Shown here piece after piece: positions 47,328-56,646 of a stretch of 64,000 nt of DNA. The position numbers and the translations under genes are program-made. The stretch's first letter is position 1; the number at the start of each line of letters is the position of its first letter. The notes below the pieces were generated by a model. It saw only the letters and a program-made list of their open reading frames with translations, was not told where the DNA came from and ran no database searches. This stretch comes from Mucilaginibacter sp. Bleaf8 (GTDB taxonomy: Bacteria; Bacteroidota; Bacteroidia; Sphingobacteriales; Sphingobacteriaceae): NCBI RefSeq assembly GCF_018390515.1, contig NZ_JAHBBK010000002.1:186001-250000 (forward strand), read 5' to 3'.

Positions 47328-48224
47328 CTAAGCCAAAGTTGATTCTACGTACTCCCTGAAAGTTTTGGTCTTTCTACCTAATAGCCGCTCTAAATCGCCT
47401 GATTGATGCTCGAATTCGTTTCCTTCGATTGCCAAAACCCAACTCGTTATAAATTCGGCTACATGACGGGGAGCTCCTTTTGCAACTATCCCATCAATAT
47501 ATTCTTCTGATGTAATGGTGGTAAAAGGTACAGGTTGGCCTTTTACTTCTGCGAGAATTTTGGCAATGTCAGCAAACGAAATTAGATTGCTGCCGCCCAA
47601 TGAATAGGTTTTATTTTCGTGTCCCGGCGTAGAGAGTATTTCAGCGTGCGCTTCTGCCAATTCATCCCTGGTTGCTGGTGCCATTTTTCCGTTATTTGCC
47701 GGAACTTTTATCCCATTTTCATACGAATTGGGATCCAAGAAGAAGGATAAAGCGTCTGTGAAAGGCGGGTGGTATACAATGGTGTAGGTAAGCCCTGAAG
47801 ATTTAAGTACTTGTTCCGTATAAAGGTCTGACTCGGTAACTTCGGGCATAATGCGTTGGGAACCTTCTTTGCGCATAATTGCCATATACACCACGTGCTT
47901 AACACCAGCCTGGCGTGCGGCCGTGATCGCATTATAATGTTGGGTAGATCGGTCGGTGAAAGCGACTGTACTTGTCAGCATTATTTTGTCAATACCCTCA
48001 AAGGCACGCACTAACGAATCATAATCAAAATAATCACCAAAACGCACTTCAATCCCCCTGGCAGCCAAGTCTTCCATTGGTTCTTTTTTCCGCGAAAGCC
48101 CGATAATTTGGTTAGCGGGAATCCCTTTCTTTAACAAATGTTCAACGGTAGCTTTTCCGATCAAACCGGTAACTCCTGTTACAAGGACTTTTTTACCTTG
48201 TAATTCTTTTGAATAGTCTGTCAT
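47328..48224 (-). CDS. NmrA-like NAD(P)H-dependent reductase (QorB/YtfG-like)
   Basis: 298 aa atypical short-chain dehydrogenase. It has a Rossmann nucleotide motif (VLVTGVTGLIGKATVEHLL), GKMAPATRDELAEAHAEIL and YSLGGSNLISFADIAKIL. It resembles E. coli YtfG (quinone oxidoreductase 2), which is also divergent from an HxlR regulator gene. I start at the ATG at 48224 (MTDYSKELQGKKVLV); upstream in-frame residues run into the promoter. The spacer to the HxlR gene carries overlapping promoters and three TTTGCAAG repeats, so expression is probably controlled by that regulator. Confidence 0.88.
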   Translation of the reverse strand: MTDYSKELQGKKVLVTGVTGLIGKATVEHLLKKGIPANQIIGLSRKKEPMEDLAARGIEVRFGDYFDYDSLVRAFEGIDKIMLTSTVAFTDRSTQHYNAITAARQAGVKHVVYMAIMRKEGSQRIMPEVTESDLYTEQVLKSSGLTYTIVYHPPFTDALSFFLDPNSYENGIKVPANNGKMAPATRDELAEAHAEILSTPGHENKTYSLGGSNLISFADIAKILAEVKGQPVPFTTITSEEYIDGIVAKGAPRHVAEFITSWVLAIEGNEFEHQSGDLERLLGRKTKTFREYVESTLA

Positions 48225-48262
48225 CTTTTCTTTTATACTAAAATGATTAAATTTGCTTTTAC

Positions 48263-48336
48263 TTTGCAAGTGCAAATATGTATTATTGATTGCAGTTTGC
48301 AAGCACAAATCTATATAACTACTTTTAATTTGCAAG
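48263..48336. promoter_or_regulatory. Three TTTGCAAG operator-like repeats with overlapping divergent promoters
   Basis: TTTGCAAG occurs at 48263-48270, 48296-48303 and 48329-48336, each exactly 33 bp apart. The first is part of a palindrome (TTTGCA, AG, TGCAAA). The second covers the -33 TTG of the HxlR promoter (48297-48299, 20 nt, then TACTTTTA at 48320-48327). The third covers the -33 of the reductase promoter (48333-48335, 19 nt, then TAGATTTG on the minus strand at 48306-48313). This is a natural site for repression by the HxlR protein. Confidence 0.65.
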
Positions 48337-48355
48337 TAATAAAATTAAAAAAATT

Positions 48356-48781
48356 ATGAAATCAACTGAAAAGCGCTCCGATTGTCCTATTAGTTCATCA
48401 CTGGATATTTTCGGAGATAGATGGTCGCTGTTGATTGTAAGAGATCTGATGCTTCATAAAACGCGTACTTACGGAGATTTTGCAAAGTCGGCAGAAAAGA
48501 TAGCAACGAATATTCTAGCGAACAGATTACAGGTACTGGAGGATAATGGCATAATCATAAAATTACCCTATCCGGATAATAAGGTGAAGGGGCTCTATCA
48601 GTTGAGCCAAAAAGGGGTTGATTTAATACCTGCTTTGATTGAAATAGCCCTTTGGGGTGACAGATATGTATCCAATACAGAAGAATCTTCGCCTTTCCTG
48701 AAAGAAGTGAAAAAGAACAAGACGAAATTTCTGAAAAACATTATGGATAAGCTATCGGCAAACGATGATGCCCCCAATTAA
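48356..48781 (+). CDS. HxlR-family transcriptional regulator
   Basis: 141 aa winged-helix regulator. The family opening is clear: CPISSSLDIFGDRWSLLIVRDLM, with the sensing Cys at residue 10 of many members (here Cys9), then the recognition region TYGDFAKSAEKIATNILANRLQVLEDNGII and the wing YPDNKVKGLYQLSQKG. Members of this family (YodB, QorR) sense quinones or electrophiles through that Cys and repress a neighbouring reductase. The divergent NmrA-like reductase and the MDR-family gene make that role likely here. Confidence 0.92.
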   Translation: MKSTEKRSDCPISSSLDIFGDRWSLLIVRDLMLHKTRTYGDFAKSAEKIATNILANRLQVLEDNGIIIKLPYPDNKVKGLYQLSQKGVDLIPALIEIALWGDRYVSNTEESSPFLKEVKKNKTKFLKNIMDKLSANDDAPN

Positions 48782-49140
48782 ATCGGGATCTATCAAGCGG
48801 AAAGAAGCTATCTGATTTTTGTTTGACTGCCTCTTCCGTTTGGTAGTTACATTAAGTCCTTTCTGTATGAAGCCATCAAGACTTTCATCCATGTGAGGGA
48901 TTAGAATTGTTATACACGGCTGTCCAGCCTACCTGCAGTTGTTCAACTGCAACAACCTATTGATCTGCATTTGCTGCCATTCCAGTTTAACCAGCGAAAC
49001 GTTTTGCCTCAGGATATGCATTACCGGTTTGGGTTTTAAGTTACTTTGTTGAAGCGAATCAACAACCAATAAGGAAGCATTTAAAAACTTTTGCTAAACC
49101 GGTTTAATTTCTTTATATTTCTCCCGTAAATTATAACCTG
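48782..49140. other. 359-bp region before GH78
   Basis: It holds operator site A and the GH78 promoter (49091-49121). A short palindromic stretch (TGCAGTT/AACTGCA) lies near 48934-48951. A 54-codon minus-strand open frame (48929-49093) without a start codon reads like protein but I cannot match it. Confidence 0.4.
49091..49121 (+). promoter_or_regulatory. GH78 promoter with operator site A
   Basis: TTG (49091-49093), 20 nt, then TATATTTC (49114-49121; one base off consensus). The perfect 12-bp palindrome TAAACCGGTTTA (49095-49106) fills the spacer, so a bound protein would block or remodel the promoter. The start codon lies 19 bp downstream. Confidence 0.65.
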
Positions 49141-51498
49141 ATGAGATTTTGTTCTATAATACTGCTATTCCTATACGGTTTAGGTTCGGCTAAGTATGCT
49201 TGTGCGCAAACTAAAAATTCAAAAGCTTCACAAAGACAATGGAACTCACAATGGATTGCTGCATCTGGCGATAACGGAAACAGTTACGGTGTTTTTTACT
49301 TCCGCAAAAGCATTGATTTAGCTGCTAAACCGTCAACATTTACGGTGAATGTTTCGGCCGATAACCGGTATAAACTATATGTTAATGGCACGTTGGTATC
49401 ATTGGGGCCTGCGCGTGGCGATACCTATTATTGGAACTATGAAACAGTTGATTTGGCACCATACCTATCGGCGGGAAAAAATACTGTGGCTGCGCTTGTT
49501 TGGAACGAGGCCGAATATCGCCCGGAGGCACAAATTAGCGTACGTACCGGGTTTATCATGCAGGGCAGTTCCGAAAAAGAAGAGATTCTAAACACCAACG
49601 CCACCTGGAAGGGGATACGTGATGCAGGCCATCAACCAATTCCGGGTTATTTTTTCGCTGCTACCAAAGGGGAAATGGTAAACATGAATCAAGCAGTTAA
49701 AGGCGACTGGACAGCCACCGGTTACAACGACAGCCAATGGCCCAAAGCTACAACACTGCTTGACGGAAAGCTTAAAGGCACAGCCTGGGGAATAGATTGG
49801 GCTTTAGTGCCCTCTACACTACCGGCACGAGAAATGACATATCAACGCCTGCTTAAATTGCGCAGCGCAGTTGGTGTTGATGTGCCGCCCGCCTTTCCGG
49901 CAGAAAAAGCACCGATTACCATTCCGGCCCATACTACTGCTATGGTGCTGCTCGATCAAACTTTTGAAACCAATGCTTATGTTACGTTAAACTTTAGCGG
50001 GGGTAAAGATGCCGGTATATCACTCGGCTACGCCGAATCATTTTACGAAAAGGGGAGCAAAGGCGTTATAAAAGGTAACCGGAACTATGTTGAGGGCAAA
50101 GAGTTTGTGGGACGAACAGACAGCCTGATTGGAGATGGGAGCAAGGGACAATCTTTCACCACTTTAAACTTTCGAACCTTTCGTTACCTGAGACTGTTTG
50201 TGCAAACTAAAAAAGATCCACTGGTTATTGACGACCTGTATGGCACTTTTACAGGTTATCCTTTTAAACGGACGGCAATAATTAATACCGACAATACCGA
50301 AATAAAGCAAATGTTGGACATTGGCTGGCGTACCGCAAGGCTTAATGCGTGGGAAACGTACACCGATTGCCCGTATTACGAGCAATTACAATACATTGGC
50401 GATACGCGCATACAGGCCATGGTATCTTACTACAATACCAGTGATGACCTGTTGGCACGCAATGCTATCACTCAAATAGATCATTCTCGCCTACCTGAAG
50501 GCATAACTAAAAGTTGTTATCCTACCAAGGGTACCCAAATCATATCTCCGTTCTCTTTGTGGTACATTGGCATGGTGCACGATTATTGGATGTACCGTGG
50601 CAATAATTATTTTATTAAAGAAAAGCTACATGGTGTAAGAGGCATCCTGGATTTTTTCAGCAAGTACCAACAGTCAGATGGTTCACTAAAAAATACCCCA
50701 TACTGGGCCTTTGTTGACTGGGCCGGCAACATGGCAGGCGGTGTTAATGGCAGAGACGGGTGCGCCGCTATTTACGATTTGCAGCTGCTATGGGCATACC
50801 AGTGGGTAGCTCAAATGGAAGCCAGTATTGGTTTGCAGGAGTATGCCAGTTTGTATGATAAAAAAGCTGCGCAGCTAAAAGCTACAATCAAGTATAAATA
50901 CTGGAATCCGGCTAAAAAGCTGTATGCCGATACAAAGGAAAAAACAGGTTATTCACAGCATACCAACTCGCTGGCTATACTTACCGGTATGGTAAGCGCA
51001 GCCGATATGCCGGCTGTAGCAACTGGCTTGCTAAACGATAAAAGTTTAACCCAATGCTCGGTTTACTTTAAATATTATCTGAACCAGGCACTGGTTAAAG
51101 CCGGTTTGGGCAACAATTATATGAACTGGCTGGGCATTTACCGTGAAAACATGACTATGGGGCTTACAACTTGGGCCGAATATTCCGATATCAATACTTC
51201 CCGGTCCGATTGCCATGCCTGGGGCGCAAGTCCTAATATCGAATTTTTCAGAACCGTTTTGGGTATAGATAGCTATGCGCCCGGTTTTAGTAAAATTAAA
51301 ATTGAACCTCATTTGGGCGCATTAAAAACGATCAGCGGAGAAATACCTCATCCAAACGGTAAAGTTGTCGTTGCTTACGCTTTACAAAGCGGAAAGTGGA
51401 ATATCAGTATCCGCCTTCCGCAAAAAGCTACAGGCATATTTGTATGGAAGGCAAAGCAATATCCATTACATGCGGGCAACAATTCTTTAGTGATTTAA
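49141..51498 (+). CDS. GH78-family alpha-L-rhamnosidase-like enzyme
   Basis: 785 aa exported enzyme (signal ending KYACAQ). N-terminal beta-sandwich lectin-like domains (YKLYVNGTLVSLGPARGDTYYWNYETVDLAPYL split over about residues 80-110) precede an (alpha/alpha)6 barrel. The catalytic region DCPYYEQLQYIGDTRIQ (E414 as likely general acid) corresponds to the GH78 DCP..E...W.GD pattern, with Tyr in place of the usual Trp. The C-terminal beta domain (IEPHLGALKTISGEIPHPNG) is also typical. GH78 enzymes remove alpha-L-rhamnose. In a mannosidase-rich cluster the target may be a mixed rhamnose/mannose polymer, or the enzyme may have another specificity. Confidence 0.87.
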   Translation: MRFCSIILLFLYGLGSAKYACAQTKNSKASQRQWNSQWIAASGDNGNSYGVFYFRKSIDLAAKPSTFTVNVSADNRYKLYVNGTLVSLGPARGDTYYWNYETVDLAPYLSAGKNTVAALVWNEAEYRPEAQISVRTGFIMQGSSEKEEILNTNATWKGIRDAGHQPIPGYFFAATKGEMVNMNQAVKGDWTATGYNDSQWPKATTLLDGKLKGTAWGIDWALVPSTLPAREMTYQRLLKLRSAVGVDVPPAFPAEKAPITIPAHTTAMVLLDQTFETNAYVTLNFSGGKDAGISLGYAESFYEKGSKGVIKGNRNYVEGKEFVGRTDSLIGDGSKGQSFTTLNFRTFRYLRLFVQTKKDPLVIDDLYGTFTGYPFKRTAIINTDNTEIKQMLDIGWRTARLNAWETYTDCPYYEQLQYIGDTRIQAMVSYYNTSDDLLARNAITQIDHSRLPEGITKSCYPTKGTQIISPFSLWYIGMVHDYWMYRGNNYFIKEKLHGVRGILDFFSKYQQSDGSLKNTPYWAFVDWAGNMAGGVNGRDGCAAIYDLQLLWAYQWVAQMEASIGLQEYASLYDKKAAQLKATIKYKYWNPAKKLYADTKEKTGYSQHTNSLAILTGMVSAADMPAVATGLLNDKSLTQCSVYFKYYLNQALVKAGLGNNYMNWLGIYRENMTMGLTTWAEYSDINTSRSDCHAWGASPNIEFFRTVLGIDSYAPGFSKIKIEPHLGALKTISGEIPHPNGKVVVAYALQSGKWNISIRLPQKATGIFVWKAKQYPLHAGNNSLVI

Positions 51499-51585
51499 AC
51501 ACATATATAGTAAGACGCCAGGTAGTGTTATAACTGAATTGTTAGTCGTGTATTTTCATTCCCAATAAAATTAAAGTATTTGTTT

Positions 51586-51614
51586 TTGCTAAACCGGTTT
51601 AAATTATATTTTTG
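51586..51614 (+). promoter_or_regulatory. Promoter with operator site B, before the GH92 fragment
   Basis: TTG (51586-51588), 18 nt, then TATTTTTG (51607-51614), an exact -7 match. The palindrome TAAACCGGTTTA (51590-51601) lies in the spacer, as at site A. Confidence 0.68.
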
Positions 51615-51668
51615 CGATGTAAACCTGAGTATCTTACTTACGTCTTTTAATTCCCGTTGAGCTTTTAT

Positions 51669-51920
51669 ATGCGGTGCAGGCTGTTTGTATTTTATGTGAA
51701 TGTTTCTTTTGTTCTGTTCAGCAGCAGGCTGTATGCACAAAATACAGGTCTGGTTCAATACGTAAACACCCGACAGGGAACCAATTCCGATTTTGCGTTA
51801 TCGCGCGGTAATACTTACCCGTTGGTGGCGCTATCCTTCGGGATAAACAGTTGGGCGCCGCAAACAGACGTTAACAGCCATCAGGAATCACTAATTTTAA
51901 TTGTTTATCAAGTAGCCTAA
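51669..51920 (+). pseudogene. N-terminal fragment of a GH92 alpha-mannosidase
   Basis: 83 codons. It starts with a signal peptide (RLFVFYVNVSFVLFSSRLYAQ), then NTGLVQYVNTRQGTNSDFALS and RGNTYPLVALSFGINSWAPQT, the opening of one GH92 subgroup. After that the sequence departs from the family and stops; the rest of the beta-sandwich and the whole catalytic domain are missing. The promoter and operator are intact, and the next full GH92 gene starts 7 bp later. It is best read as an internal deletion product; it could still be translated as a short exported peptide. Confidence 0.75.
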
Positions 51921-51927
51921 TTACTAT

Positions 51928-54123
51928 ATGCATTCATTCTTAATTAAACGTATCATTTGCGGCACTATAATACTGTTATATTCCGGAGCTATTTGTGCAC
52001 AAAAACTACCTGCGCCCGTTAATTATGCAGCCAAGGTAAATACATTGATCGGAACCAAAGGTAAGGGTGCCAACGCTAATGAATCTTACTTGGAAGCGGG
52101 TTATACTTTTCCTGGCGCTATGTACCCTTTTGGCATGGTGCAATTTACGCCTACCTTTTTTGCGGCCAACAAAGGTTTTGTGGTTAACCAGCTTAGCGGG
52201 GCAGGGTGCGAACACATGGGTAACTTTCCTACGCTGCCGCTTACCGGCGATTTAAATACATCACCTAATGATATGACAGGTATGCAGCCGGGGTACCACA
52301 TTGAAAATGCCTCAGCTGGCAATTATAGGTTGAGCCTGAAAAACGGTGTCCGCTGCGAACTCAGTGTAACTAAAAGAACCGGTATGGCGCGCTACACCTA
52401 CCCGGCAGCCGAAAACACGGCAACCGTTATCATCGGTTCTGGTGTTAACGCTACGCAAATTACCAATGCGCATATCCAGTTTACCGATTCAACTTCTTGC
52501 GAAGGTTATGCCGATGGCGGGTCATTCTGCGGCATTCGTACCAATTACAAAGTTTATTTTGTAGCACGTTTTAACCATAAGCCGATTACTAAAGGTACCT
52601 GGTCTGGCGAGCAACTGAACACAGGCGCTACAAGTGCCGATGGACCGCATTCCGGTGCTTTTTTTACTTTCGATGTCAGTAAGCAAAAAACGCTCGTTTA
52701 CAAATTTGCCATTTCTTATGTTTCCTTAGCCAATGCCAAGGCTAACCTAAAGGCCGAGAGTCCGGACTGGAACTTTGATGGCGTGAGACAGCAGGCAGTG
52801 GCTGCCTGGAATAAATACCTTGGCAAAATCGAGGCTTCGGGTGCCGGTGCCGATCAAACCACGCAGTTTTACACGCATTTGTACCATGCTTTGGCACATC
52901 CCAATATATCTAACGATAGCAATGGCGAATATATGGGCGCCGATAGCGTGGTGCACCAAGCCAAAGGTTATGATAATTATACCTCATTTAGCAACTGGGA
53001 TACTTACCGTACACAAATACCCCTTATGAGCCTGCTGGCACCAAAAGAAACCGGTGATGTCATGACATCTACCCTCCGTTTTGCCGGGCAATCGGGCGGT
53101 GGACTACCGCGCTGGGTGCTGGCGCACGTAGAAACGGGTATTATGCAGGGCGATCCTACCAGTATTGTTATTGCCAATGCTTATGGTTTTGGCGTACGTA
53201 ACTTTGACGCCAGGGCGGCTCTGGCCATTATGCGCAAGGGTGCTGATGAGCCAGGTACCCGTTCACAAAAAGAACTGACGAGGCCTTACTTAGATCAATA
53301 CCTAACCAAAGGCTATGCACCAGCATCCATGAGTTTGGAATATAACTCTGCTGATTTTGCCATTGGGCAAATGGGGTTGCAAGCCACAGGCAATAAAACT
53401 GTGTATAAACCTTATATTCAAAGGGCTCAATACTGGAAAAACTTGTACAACCCTGAAAGGGGCTGGCTGCAATCGCGCCGGGCGGATGGCGGCTGGAAAA
53501 ATTATGACGAAGACTGGCGCGAAGCAAGCTATAAAAACTATTTCTGGATGGTGCCTTTTAACCTTAAAGGCCTGATAGATACCATTGGCGGTAAACAGGC
53601 GGCAGAGCGCCGGTTGGATGAGTTCTTTTCAAAGTTAAATGCCAGTTACAACCAGGAATGGTATGCTGCCGGTAATGAGCCGGATTTTGAGGTGCCCTGG
53701 ATATACAACTGGACAAGTGCGCCTTACAAAACGCAGGCTGTAATCCGTCGTATTATAGCCGAGCAATATACTAACCGGAAGAACGGTTTGCCTGGAAATG
53801 ATGATTTAGGCGCGATGGGTGCCTGGTACGTTTTTGCCAACATCGGGCTTTATCCCATGATTCCGGGCGTTGGTGGATTTTCGGTGAACAGCCCGTCGTT
53901 TACAAATATCAAAATTCATTTGCCGGGTAATCGTGTGCTAACCATCACCGGCGGATCAGCAACAAAGCCATATATCAACAAGCTTTCTTTCAATAGTAAA
54001 ACGTTAAATACCACCTGGCTGCCTTACAGCTTAATTAAAAATGGCGGCACGCTCAAGTTTGAATTGTCATCCAAACCCAACAAAGCCTGGGGTACGCAAA
54101 TAGGTCCTCCATCTTATAATTGA
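51928..54123 (+). CDS. GH92-family alpha-mannosidase
   Basis: 731 aa exported enzyme (signal ending GAICAQ). The beta-sandwich starts VNTLIGTKGKGANANESYLE and TFPGAMYPFGMVQFTP. The catalytic domain has YTSFSNWDTYRTQIPLM, AAGNEPDFEVPWIYN (E584, likely acid) and GLPGNDDLGAMGAWYVF (D625/D626). It probably forms an operon with the fragment before it and GH130 after it (1-bp gap). It is not a tandem copy of the GH92 at 43574-45901; the two differ through most of their length. Confidence 0.94.
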   Translation: MHSFLIKRIICGTIILLYSGAICAQKLPAPVNYAAKVNTLIGTKGKGANANESYLEAGYTFPGAMYPFGMVQFTPTFFAANKGFVVNQLSGAGCEHMGNFPTLPLTGDLNTSPNDMTGMQPGYHIENASAGNYRLSLKNGVRCELSVTKRTGMARYTYPAAENTATVIIGSGVNATQITNAHIQFTDSTSCEGYADGGSFCGIRTNYKVYFVARFNHKPITKGTWSGEQLNTGATSADGPHSGAFFTFDVSKQKTLVYKFAISYVSLANAKANLKAESPDWNFDGVRQQAVAAWNKYLGKIEASGAGADQTTQFYTHLYHALAHPNISNDSNGEYMGADSVVHQAKGYDNYTSFSNWDTYRTQIPLMSLLAPKETGDVMTSTLRFAGQSGGGLPRWVLAHVETGIMQGDPTSIVIANAYGFGVRNFDARAALAIMRKGADEPGTRSQKELTRPYLDQYLTKGYAPASMSLEYNSADFAIGQMGLQATGNKTVYKPYIQRAQYWKNLYNPERGWLQSRRADGGWKNYDEDWREASYKNYFWMVPFNLKGLIDTIGGKQAAERRLDEFFSKLNASYNQEWYAAGNEPDFEVPWIYNWTSAPYKTQAVIRRIIAEQYTNRKNGLPGNDDLGAMGAWYVFANIGLYPMIPGVGGFSVNSPSFTNIKIHLPGNRVLTITGGSATKPYINKLSFNSKTLNTTWLPYSLIKNGGTLKFELSSKPNKAWGTQIGPPSYN

Positions 54124-54124
54124 T

Positions 54125-55264
54125 ATGGGGAAGAACAGATACAGCGGCATATTTGCTGCAATTTTATTGAGTCTGGTAATGGGACGGGCGCTTGCCCAAA
54201 GCAAGCCTGATAAGCTACCGGCCTGGGCAATGGGGCCGTTTATACGTCCGGCAGAGGTAAATTCTGTTATCAGCCCGGATTCGGCTACCGTGTTTCCAGA
54301 CCCGATGCACAAGCAAGCCGTACAATGGGAAGCTAACGACACTTTTAACCCGGCTGCTGCTGTATATAACCATAAGATTTACTTATTGTACCGCGCCGAA
54401 GACCGCTCGGGTAAGGGCATCAGTCAGCGTACATCCCGCCTGGGCCTGGCCGAGAGCCGGGATGGTTTGCATATGAAAAAAAGGCCGCAGCCGGTGCTTT
54501 TCCCTGCCGATGATGCTCAGAAGGAGTTTGAGTGGACCGGTGGTTGCGAAGACCCGCGCGTAGCGGTAACTGAAAGCGGTACCTATGTGGTACTGTACAC
54601 GCAGTGGAACCACAAACTACCGCGGCTTGCAGCAGCTACATCAACCGATTTAGTGCATTGGCATAAGCATGGGCCTGTTTTTCAAAAAGCTTATGGCGGT
54701 CGTTTTTTTGACAGGGCAAGTAAATCGGCGTCTATAATAACCCGGTTGGCCAGTGGCCGGCAGGTAATAACCAAACTGAACGGGAAGTATTGGATGTACT
54801 GGGGCGAAGAAAATGTATATGCGGCAACGTCTACCGATTTGGTGAACTGGACACCAGTGGTTGATCAGGATGGTAATCTCAAAAAAATCATATCACCTCG
54901 CGATGGCTACTTCGACAGCATTTTTACCGAGTGTGGGCCACCTGCAATTCTAACGGATGCCGGTATTGTGTTAATTTACAACGGCAAAAACAGCAGCCAG
55001 AACGGCGATAGCCGGTATGCAGCCAACGCTTATTGCGCCGGGCAGGTACTGTTCGATAAGAATGATCCGCTGAAGGTAGTCGGTCGGTTGGATCGGCCTT
55101 TTCTGGTTCCTGAAGCCAGTTTTGAGAAAAGCGGCCAGTACCCTGCCGGGACGGTATTTGCGGAGGGTATGGCTTATTTTAACCGCAAATGGTACCTATA
55201 TTATGGTTGTGCCGACTCGCGTGTGGCAGTAGCCGTTTATGAACCCGGTGCTGATACAAGATAG
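54125..55264 (+). CDS. GH130-family beta-mannoside hydrolase or phosphorylase
   Basis: 379 aa exported enzyme (signal ending GRALAQ) and close paralogue of the protein at 40621-41781 (shared NDTFNPAA, GGCEDPRVAVT, FTECGPPAI, YYGCADSRVAVAV). It starts 1 bp after the GH92 stop, so translation is probably coupled. Exo-alpha-mannosidase followed by GH130 suggests stepwise removal of alpha-mannose and then a beta-mannoside core or a beta-1,2-mannoside cap. Hydrolysis versus phosphorolysis is not settled by reading alone. Confidence 0.88.
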   Translation: MGKNRYSGIFAAILLSLVMGRALAQSKPDKLPAWAMGPFIRPAEVNSVISPDSATVFPDPMHKQAVQWEANDTFNPAAAVYNHKIYLLYRAEDRSGKGISQRTSRLGLAESRDGLHMKKRPQPVLFPADDAQKEFEWTGGCEDPRVAVTESGTYVVLYTQWNHKLPRLAAATSTDLVHWHKHGPVFQKAYGGRFFDRASKSASIITRLASGRQVITKLNGKYWMYWGEENVYAATSTDLVNWTPVVDQDGNLKKIISPRDGYFDSIFTECGPPAILTDAGIVLIYNGKNSSQNGDSRYAANAYCAGQVLFDKNDPLKVVGRLDRPFLVPEASFEKSGQYPAGTVFAEGMAYFNRKWYLYYGCADSRVAVAVYEPGADTR

Positions 55265-55386
55265 TGAAGATCAACGTTTATTATATGTATAGCAGCGCTT
55301 ATTTAAAATATTCCATATTTAAATGCATTAATGTACCCAATACTAACTATTTTACTCACGTAAACCAGTTAACCAACCAAACATTC

Positions 55387-56646
55387 ATGCAGGTAAAAGC
55401 TAAGCTTACCGAACGTAAGTATCTTATTGTTTTTGCATTTGTAATCTCCTTGTTCTTTTTGTGGGGCGTGGCCATTACTATTGGTGATGTACTGAACCGT
55501 CATTTTCAGAATGTGTTGCAAATATCCAAATCCAGCTCGGGGTTGGTGCAGTTATCAATTTTTGGCGCTTATGCCGTAATGGGTATTCCTGCAGGTCTGT
55601 TTATGAAAAGCTTTGGTTACAAACGCGGCGTGCAGTTAGGCTTGTTTTTATATGCTGTTGGGGCTTTCTTATTTGTGCCGGCGGCTAACCAACAATCTTT
55701 TACATTTTTTAGGGTTGCCCTGTTTGTTTTGGCTTGTGGTTTGGCTACTCTGGAAACTGTTGCCCATCCTTTTATTGCCGCCCTCGGCGATCAGCGCACC
55801 AGCGATCAGCGCATTAACTTTGCGCAATCATTCAACGGGCTGGGTGGTGTAATAGCGCCTTTAATCGGCAGTTACTTTTTACTTCGTACAAGCCAGGAAG
55901 GCGCTGCTGAGCTAACTTCTGTAAAATATCTTTATACGGGTATTGGCGTATTGATCGCTTTGGTAGGTATCGCATTTTCATTTGTTACAATACCTGTACT
56001 TGCCAACCGCCATGTGGTGGCAACCGACAGTTATGCCAGTGGCGAAACATTTACAACTAATAAAAAGCTGTTTCAGCACAGGCACTTTGTTTTTGCGGTT
56101 ATTGCACAATTTTTTAATACGGCAGCACAGGGCGGTACCTGGGCTTACTTTATTAATTACGGCCACGAAGTGATGCAGCTGACTGATGAGCGCGCTGCAC
56201 ATTTCTTTTCATTAAGTATTTTTATGATGATGATCGGGCGCTTTCTGGGTACGTTCCTGATGCGTTATATAGCGCCCAGCAGGCTACTTGCCATTTTTGC
56301 GTTATGTAATATAGTGATGTGTGTGCTGGTTGCCCAAAAACTGGGCTGGGTATCTTTCGGAGCCTTAATCATGATCAACTTCTTTTTCAGTATTATGTTC
56401 CCCACTATATTCAGTCTAGGGTTAAAGAATTTAGGTAACTATACCGAACAGGGATCGTCATACATTGTGATGGGCGTTGTAGGTGCCGCTGTGTTTCCTG
56501 TTCTAATGGGACAGATTGCCAATAGTGATGTTGCCCAGGCGTATTACCTGCCCATTATCTGCTATGTGGTAATTCTCCTTTTCGGGCTGAGCTTTAAGAA
56601 AGACAAAAGAGGGGACCTTAAGCCATTAATTTCTGAAAGTAATTAA
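55387..56646 (+). CDS. FucP-type sugar MFS transporter
   Basis: 419 aa inner-membrane sugar:proton symporter with 12 predicted helices. FucP-group features are FVISLFFLWGVAITIGDVLN in helix 1, GIPAGLFMKSFGYKRGVQLG, ETVAHPFIAALGD and RINFAQSFNGLGGVIAPLIG. I start at the ATG at 55387; a GTG at 55264 would add 41 residues without family resemblance. It follows GH130 by 122 bp. Monosaccharide released by the exported mannosidases or rhamnosidase is the likely cargo, which fits the absence of SusC/SusD in this cluster. Confidence 0.9.
   Translation: MQVKAKLTERKYLIVFAFVISLFFLWGVAITIGDVLNRHFQNVLQISKSSSGLVQLSIFGAYAVMGIPAGLFMKSFGYKRGVQLGLFLYAVGAFLFVPAANQQSFTFFRVALFVLACGLATLETVAHPFIAALGDQRTSDQRINFAQSFNGLGGVIAPLIGSYFLLRTSQEGAAELTSVKYLYTGIGVLIALVGIAFSFVTIPVLANRHVVATDSYASGETFTTNKKLFQHRHFVFAVIAQFFNTAAQGGTWAYFINYGHEVMQLTDERAAHFFSLSIFMMMIGRFLGTFLMRYIAPSRLLAIFALCNIVMCVLVAQKLGWVSFGALIMINFFFSIMFPTIFSLGLKNLGNYTEQGSSYIVMGVVGAAVFPVLMGQIANSDVAQAYYLPIICYVVILLFGLSFKKDKRGDLKPLISESN

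Noticed and set aside
55361..55372. TAAACCAGTTAA before the FucP-type gene as another operator
   Set aside because: It breaks the palindrome at two of twelve positions, including the centre, and has no promoter boxes around it.
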